The notes beneath the pieces were generated by a model, which ran no database searches, had not been told where the DNA came from, and was given only the letters and a program-made list of their open reading frames with translations. Made by a program: the position numbers and the translations under genes. A DNA stretch of 7,739 bases, from the NCBI GenBank assembly GCA_934650095.1, contig CAKUFT010000045.1, forward strand, positions 1-7,739. The letters run 5' to 3'. Source of the stretch: an uncultured Collinsella sp. Its GTDB lineage: Bacteria > Actinomycetota > Coriobacteriia > Coriobacteriales > Coriobacteriaceae. Shown here in pieces: positions 5,958 through 7,739 of this stretch (within the stretch, counting starts at the first letter, position 1; each line of letters starts with the position of its first letter).

Positions 5958-7175
5958 GTGTCAATGCGTACCGATGATTTTGATTACAACCTGCCCGAAG
6001 AGCTCATCGCCCAGGCTCCCGCCGAGCCGCGCGATTCCTGCCGTCTGCTGGTGGTGGACCGCAAGGGTTCCGAGGCTGGAATGCCGCTGGAGCACGGCGG
6101 CACCGTCGAGCACCGCATCTTCCGTGACGTTATCGACTACATCGAGCCGGGTGACGTACTCGTCATCAACCAGACGCGCGTGATGCCGGCCCGCCTGATC
6201 GGCCGCAAGGCCGGCTCGGGCGGCGTGGTCGAGACGCTGCTGCTCAAGCGCCGCGAGGACGTGGATCCGCTGGGTCATGTTTGGGAGTGCCTGGTCAAGC
6301 CGGGCAAGCGCCTCAAGCCCGGCGCTCAGATTGAGTATCGCGCCGGTGGCGCCCATGCGCCCGAGGGGGCTCCCGTGGTGCTGACGGCCGAGATCGTCGA
6401 CTTTGTCACCGATAGCCGCGGCGGCCGTCTGGTGCGCTTTGAGCCGGCCGGTTGCAATGCCGCCGGCGAGCCGCGTACGCTCGACGAGGCTATCCACGCC
6501 GCCGGCCATGTGCCGCTGCCGCCCTACATTACCGACTACGAGGGCGACCCCGAGAAGTATCAGACCGTGTACGCCATGAAGGAGGAGCACTCGGCTGCTG
6601 CCCCCACGGCGGGTCTGCACTTCACGCCCGAGCTGATGGCTGCCATCGAGGCCAAGGGTGCGAAGTTTGCTGCCGTCGAGCTCGAGGTCGGCATCGATAC
6701 CTTCCGTCTGGTGGAGGAGGACGACCCCACACAGCACGTGATGCACACCGAGCGTTACCACGTGTCGCAGGAGGTGGTCGACGCCGTGCACAAGGCCAAG
6801 GCCGAGGGACATCGCGTGATTGCCGTCGGTACCACCGCGGTGCGCTCGCTCGAGAGCGCGTTTGATGCGGACGCGCCGGTGGCTGACCCGGCCGTGACGG
6901 CGCGCTATTTTGAGGGCCGTGAGGACGGGGCCGACACGCTCGGTCGCGGTGACATCGTGGTGCGCGAGAACGCCACGACGCAGCTCTACCTCATGCCCGG
7001 TTCGACCTATCACGTGGTCGATGCGCTCATCACGAACTTCCACGTGCCGCGCTCCACGCTCATGATGCTCGTGAGTGCGCTTGCCACTCGCGACCAGATC
7101 ATGGATGCCTACGCCGCCGCCATCGAGGAGCGCTACCGCTTCTTCAGCTTTGGCGACGCAATGCTCATTCAGTAG
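5958..7175 (+). CDS. queA: S-adenosylmethionine:tRNA ribosyltransferase-isomerase QueA
   Basis: QueA transfers and isomerises the ribosyl group of SAM onto preQ1 already inserted in tRNA, forming epoxyqueuosine, the substrate of QueH. The 405-residue product shows the family's signatures in order: DDFDYNLPEELIAQ (6-19), LVINQTRVMPARL (68-80), LPPYI (187-191), APTAGLHFT (215-223), EVGIDTFRLV (243-252), GTTAVRSLES (291-300), TNFHVPRSTLMMLVSA (359-374) and the C-terminal YRFFSFGDAMLI (393-404). It is longer than the roughly 350-residue E. coli enzyme. Extra length is visible around residues 130-182 (an Ala/Gly/Pro-rich stretch before LPPYI) and around 300-330. I choose GTG 5958 because AGGAG (5945-5949) lies 8 nt before it. 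ATG 5964 gives the more family-like MRTDDF start but sits 14 nt from that site. The stop overlaps the first base of the downstream hairpin. Confidence 0.96.
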   Translation: MSMRTDDFDYNLPEELIAQAPAEPRDSCRLLVVDRKGSEAGMPLEHGGTVEHRIFRDVIDYIEPGDVLVINQTRVMPARLIGRKAGSGGVVETLLLKRREDVDPLGHVWECLVKPGKRLKPGAQIEYRAGGAHAPEGAPVVLTAEIVDFVTDSRGGRLVRFEPAGCNAAGEPRTLDEAIHAAGHVPLPPYITDYEGDPEKYQTVYAMKEEHSAAAPTAGLHFTPELMAAIEAKGAKFAAVELEVGIDTFRLVEEDDPTQHVMHTERYHVSQEVVDAVHKAKAEGHRVIAVGTTAVRSLESAFDADAPVADPAVTARYFEGREDGADTLGRGDIVVRENATTQLYLMPGSTYHVVDALITNFHVPRSTLMMLVSALATRDQIMDAYAAAIEERYRFFSFGDAMLIQ

Positions 7176-7204
7176 GTTACGGCGTTTTACCAAACGCCGT
7201 AACC
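7175..7204 (+). terminator. perfect 13-bp stem-loop overlapping the queA stop
   Basis: GGTTACGGCGTTT (7175-7187) and AAACGCCGTAACC (7192-7204) pair perfectly around the loop TACC, and the first base is the G of the queA TAG. The position suits a transcript end or 3' protective structure. There is no downstream T-run, so classical intrinsic termination is unproven. It is also copy 1 of a hairpin repeated 94 nt later. Confidence 0.5.
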
Positions 7205-7345
7205 GGCCGACGCTGCAAACGCCCCTAAGCGGCAATCTGACGTTCAACTTCAAGGGCGCGACCTTTGTAGTTACGCGGTTTTACCAAACCACGTAACCAG
7301 TTGACGCTGCAAACCCGCCAGAGCGGCAATCTGCCTTTCAACTTC
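7175..7345 (+). repeat. two direct copies of a ~77-bp hairpin module, period 94 bp
   Basis: Positions 7175-7251 and 7269-7345 align without gaps; by hand count about 63 of 77 bases match. Each copy starts with a GTTACG...CGTAAC hairpin with the same TTTTACCAAA apex (copy 2 at 7269-7298). Each continues with GACGCTGCAAAC, then AGCGGCAATCTG and TTCAACTTC. In copy 2 one stem pair has flipped from C-G to G-C while an adjacent pair became C-A, so pairing is mostly kept. There is no convincing reading frame across it. Confidence 0.75.
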
Positions 7346-7417
7346 GGCGGTATGACCAGAAGGTCAATGCCGCCTTGTTTCAAGGCACCTTGCTCGCTCT
7401 GGCGGGTTTTCGCTGTC
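7303..7417 (+). repeat. long imperfect palindrome (~115 nt)
   Basis: AAACCCGCCAGAGCG (7311-7325) is exactly the reverse complement of 7395-7409. The pairing extends outwards imperfectly to GAC (7303) and GTC (7417). Inside, TGCCTT (7332-7337) can pair with AAGGCA (7382-7387), GGCGG with CCGCC, and GACC with GGTC around AGAA. The right arm ends GGCGGGTTTT, which would suit an intrinsic terminator for queA transcripts. The element begins within copy 2 of the direct repeat. A bidirectional terminator, a MITE-like remnant or a structured RNA all fit. Confidence 0.7.
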
Positions 7418-7454
7418 GGTGCCAAAACATCGGCGTTGCCTTGGCTGTCAATGT

Positions 7455-7501
7455 GGCACTTGGGGACGTTCCTTTTGTGCCGGCACCTGGGGACACTCCT
7501 T
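7455..7501 (+). repeat. REP-like tandem GGCAC-TGGGGAC-TCCTT repeats
   Basis: Two units start at 7455 and 7482 (period 27). Over their first 20 bases they match at 17 positions: GGCACTTGGGGACGTTCCTT and GGCACCTGGGGACACTCCTT. The junction GTGCCGGCAC (7477-7486) is a perfect palindrome, and GGCAC (7455-7459) can pair with GTGCC (7477-7481). The GGGGAC-TCC-TTTTGTGCC style resembles extragenic palindromes moved by REP-associated tyrosine transposases. No transposase is present in the window. Confidence 0.6.
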
Positions 7502-7520
7502 GTAGTCGTTGGGGAGTGGC

Positions 7521-7739
7521 TTACTTGTTCGCGAACAGCCAGACCAGGATGATCACCAGGATTGCGGCGATGATGCAAGCGATGGCGCCGGTGAATTTGA
7601 TGCGTGAGTCGCGGGTACGCTCGCGCACCGCGTCCTCGGTGGCCTCGAGCTGGGCGACTTCTCGCTCGGTTTCGGCGTGCTCGGCTTTATCGCGGGCCAA
7701 CGAGCCGGCGAGCGATTCGGTGATCTCGGGGTGGTCGTG
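7521..7739 (-). CDS. C-terminal end of a tail-anchored membrane protein (5' end beyond window)
   Basis: An open minus-strand frame enters at the right edge and ends at TAA 7523-7521, giving the last 72 residues. The visible part starts HDHPEITESLAGSLARDKAE and continues as a charged, Glu/Arg/Ala-rich helix (EHAETEREVAQLEATEDAVRE) with coiled-coil-like spacing. It then enters one hydrophobic segment, FTGAIACIIAAILVIILVWLF, and stops after ANK. The long cytoplasmic-type helix followed by a C-terminal membrane anchor is all that can be read; I do not recognise the family. Base composition and codon choice match the neighbours. The gene converges on queA across the repeat-filled spacer, so the palindromes could terminate it from the other side. 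Confidence 0.7.
   Translation of the reverse strand, partial: HDHPEITESLAGSLARDKAEHAETEREVAQLEATEDAVRERTRDSRIKFTGAIACIIAAILVIILVWLFANK

Noticed and set aside
5961..7253. A 430-codon minus-strand frame opposite queA.
   Set aside because: QueA is unambiguous on the plus strand. The antisense frame is His/Arg/Leu-rich with no domain, as expected from third-position GC bias.
7225..7578. A 117-codon minus-strand frame and an 83-codon plus-strand frame in the spacer after queA.
   Set aside because: Both run across the palindromes and repeats, lack ribosome sites and overlap the better-supported membrane-protein tail in another frame.

Overview
The window is GC-rich, gene-dense bacterial chromosome. 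Gene content, base composition and protein style suggest a coriobacterium (Actinomycetota), most like Collinsella. This is inferred from general resemblance; no marker gene here proves it. There is no rRNA, tRNA, CRISPR array, intact transposon or phage gene.

Layout. (1) 1-881, minus: a TIM-barrel protein of a family usually labelled 'hydrolase', cut by the left edge. (2) 1072-1242, plus: a 56-residue single-pass membrane protein. (3) 1267-4558, minus: a probable two-gene operon, with a MetRS-like class I tRNA ligase upstream and an NSUN/RsmB-type RNA m5C methyltransferase downstream. (4) 4691-7175, plus: a DUF3267-type membrane zinc-protease candidate, then queH and queA. (5) 7176-7520: 345 bases without a gene, filled with hairpins and repeats between converging genes. 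(6) 7521-7739, minus: the C-terminal end of a tail-anchored membrane protein, cut by the right edge.

Theme. Four of the eight genes are concerned with tRNA or rRNA: a tRNA-ligase-like protein, a cytosine-C5 methyltransferase and the last two steps of queuosine synthesis. QueA adds the epoxycyclopentane group to preQ1 in tRNA, and QueH reduces epoxyqueuosine to queuosine. No preQ1 synthesis genes lie nearby, so preQ1 salvage or unlinked genes are both possible.

Most worth a second look: the tRNA-ligase-like protein keeps the MetRS body but has a changed KMSKS loop, an insertion before the GNIDWGVPVP segment, and no Pro-Trp in the presumed anticodon-binding helix. The spacer after queA has two related copies of a hairpin module, a long imperfect palindrome of about 115 nt, and REP-like GGGGAC repeats. 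Two genes have TAnnnT boxes so close to their ATG that leaderless transcripts are plausible.
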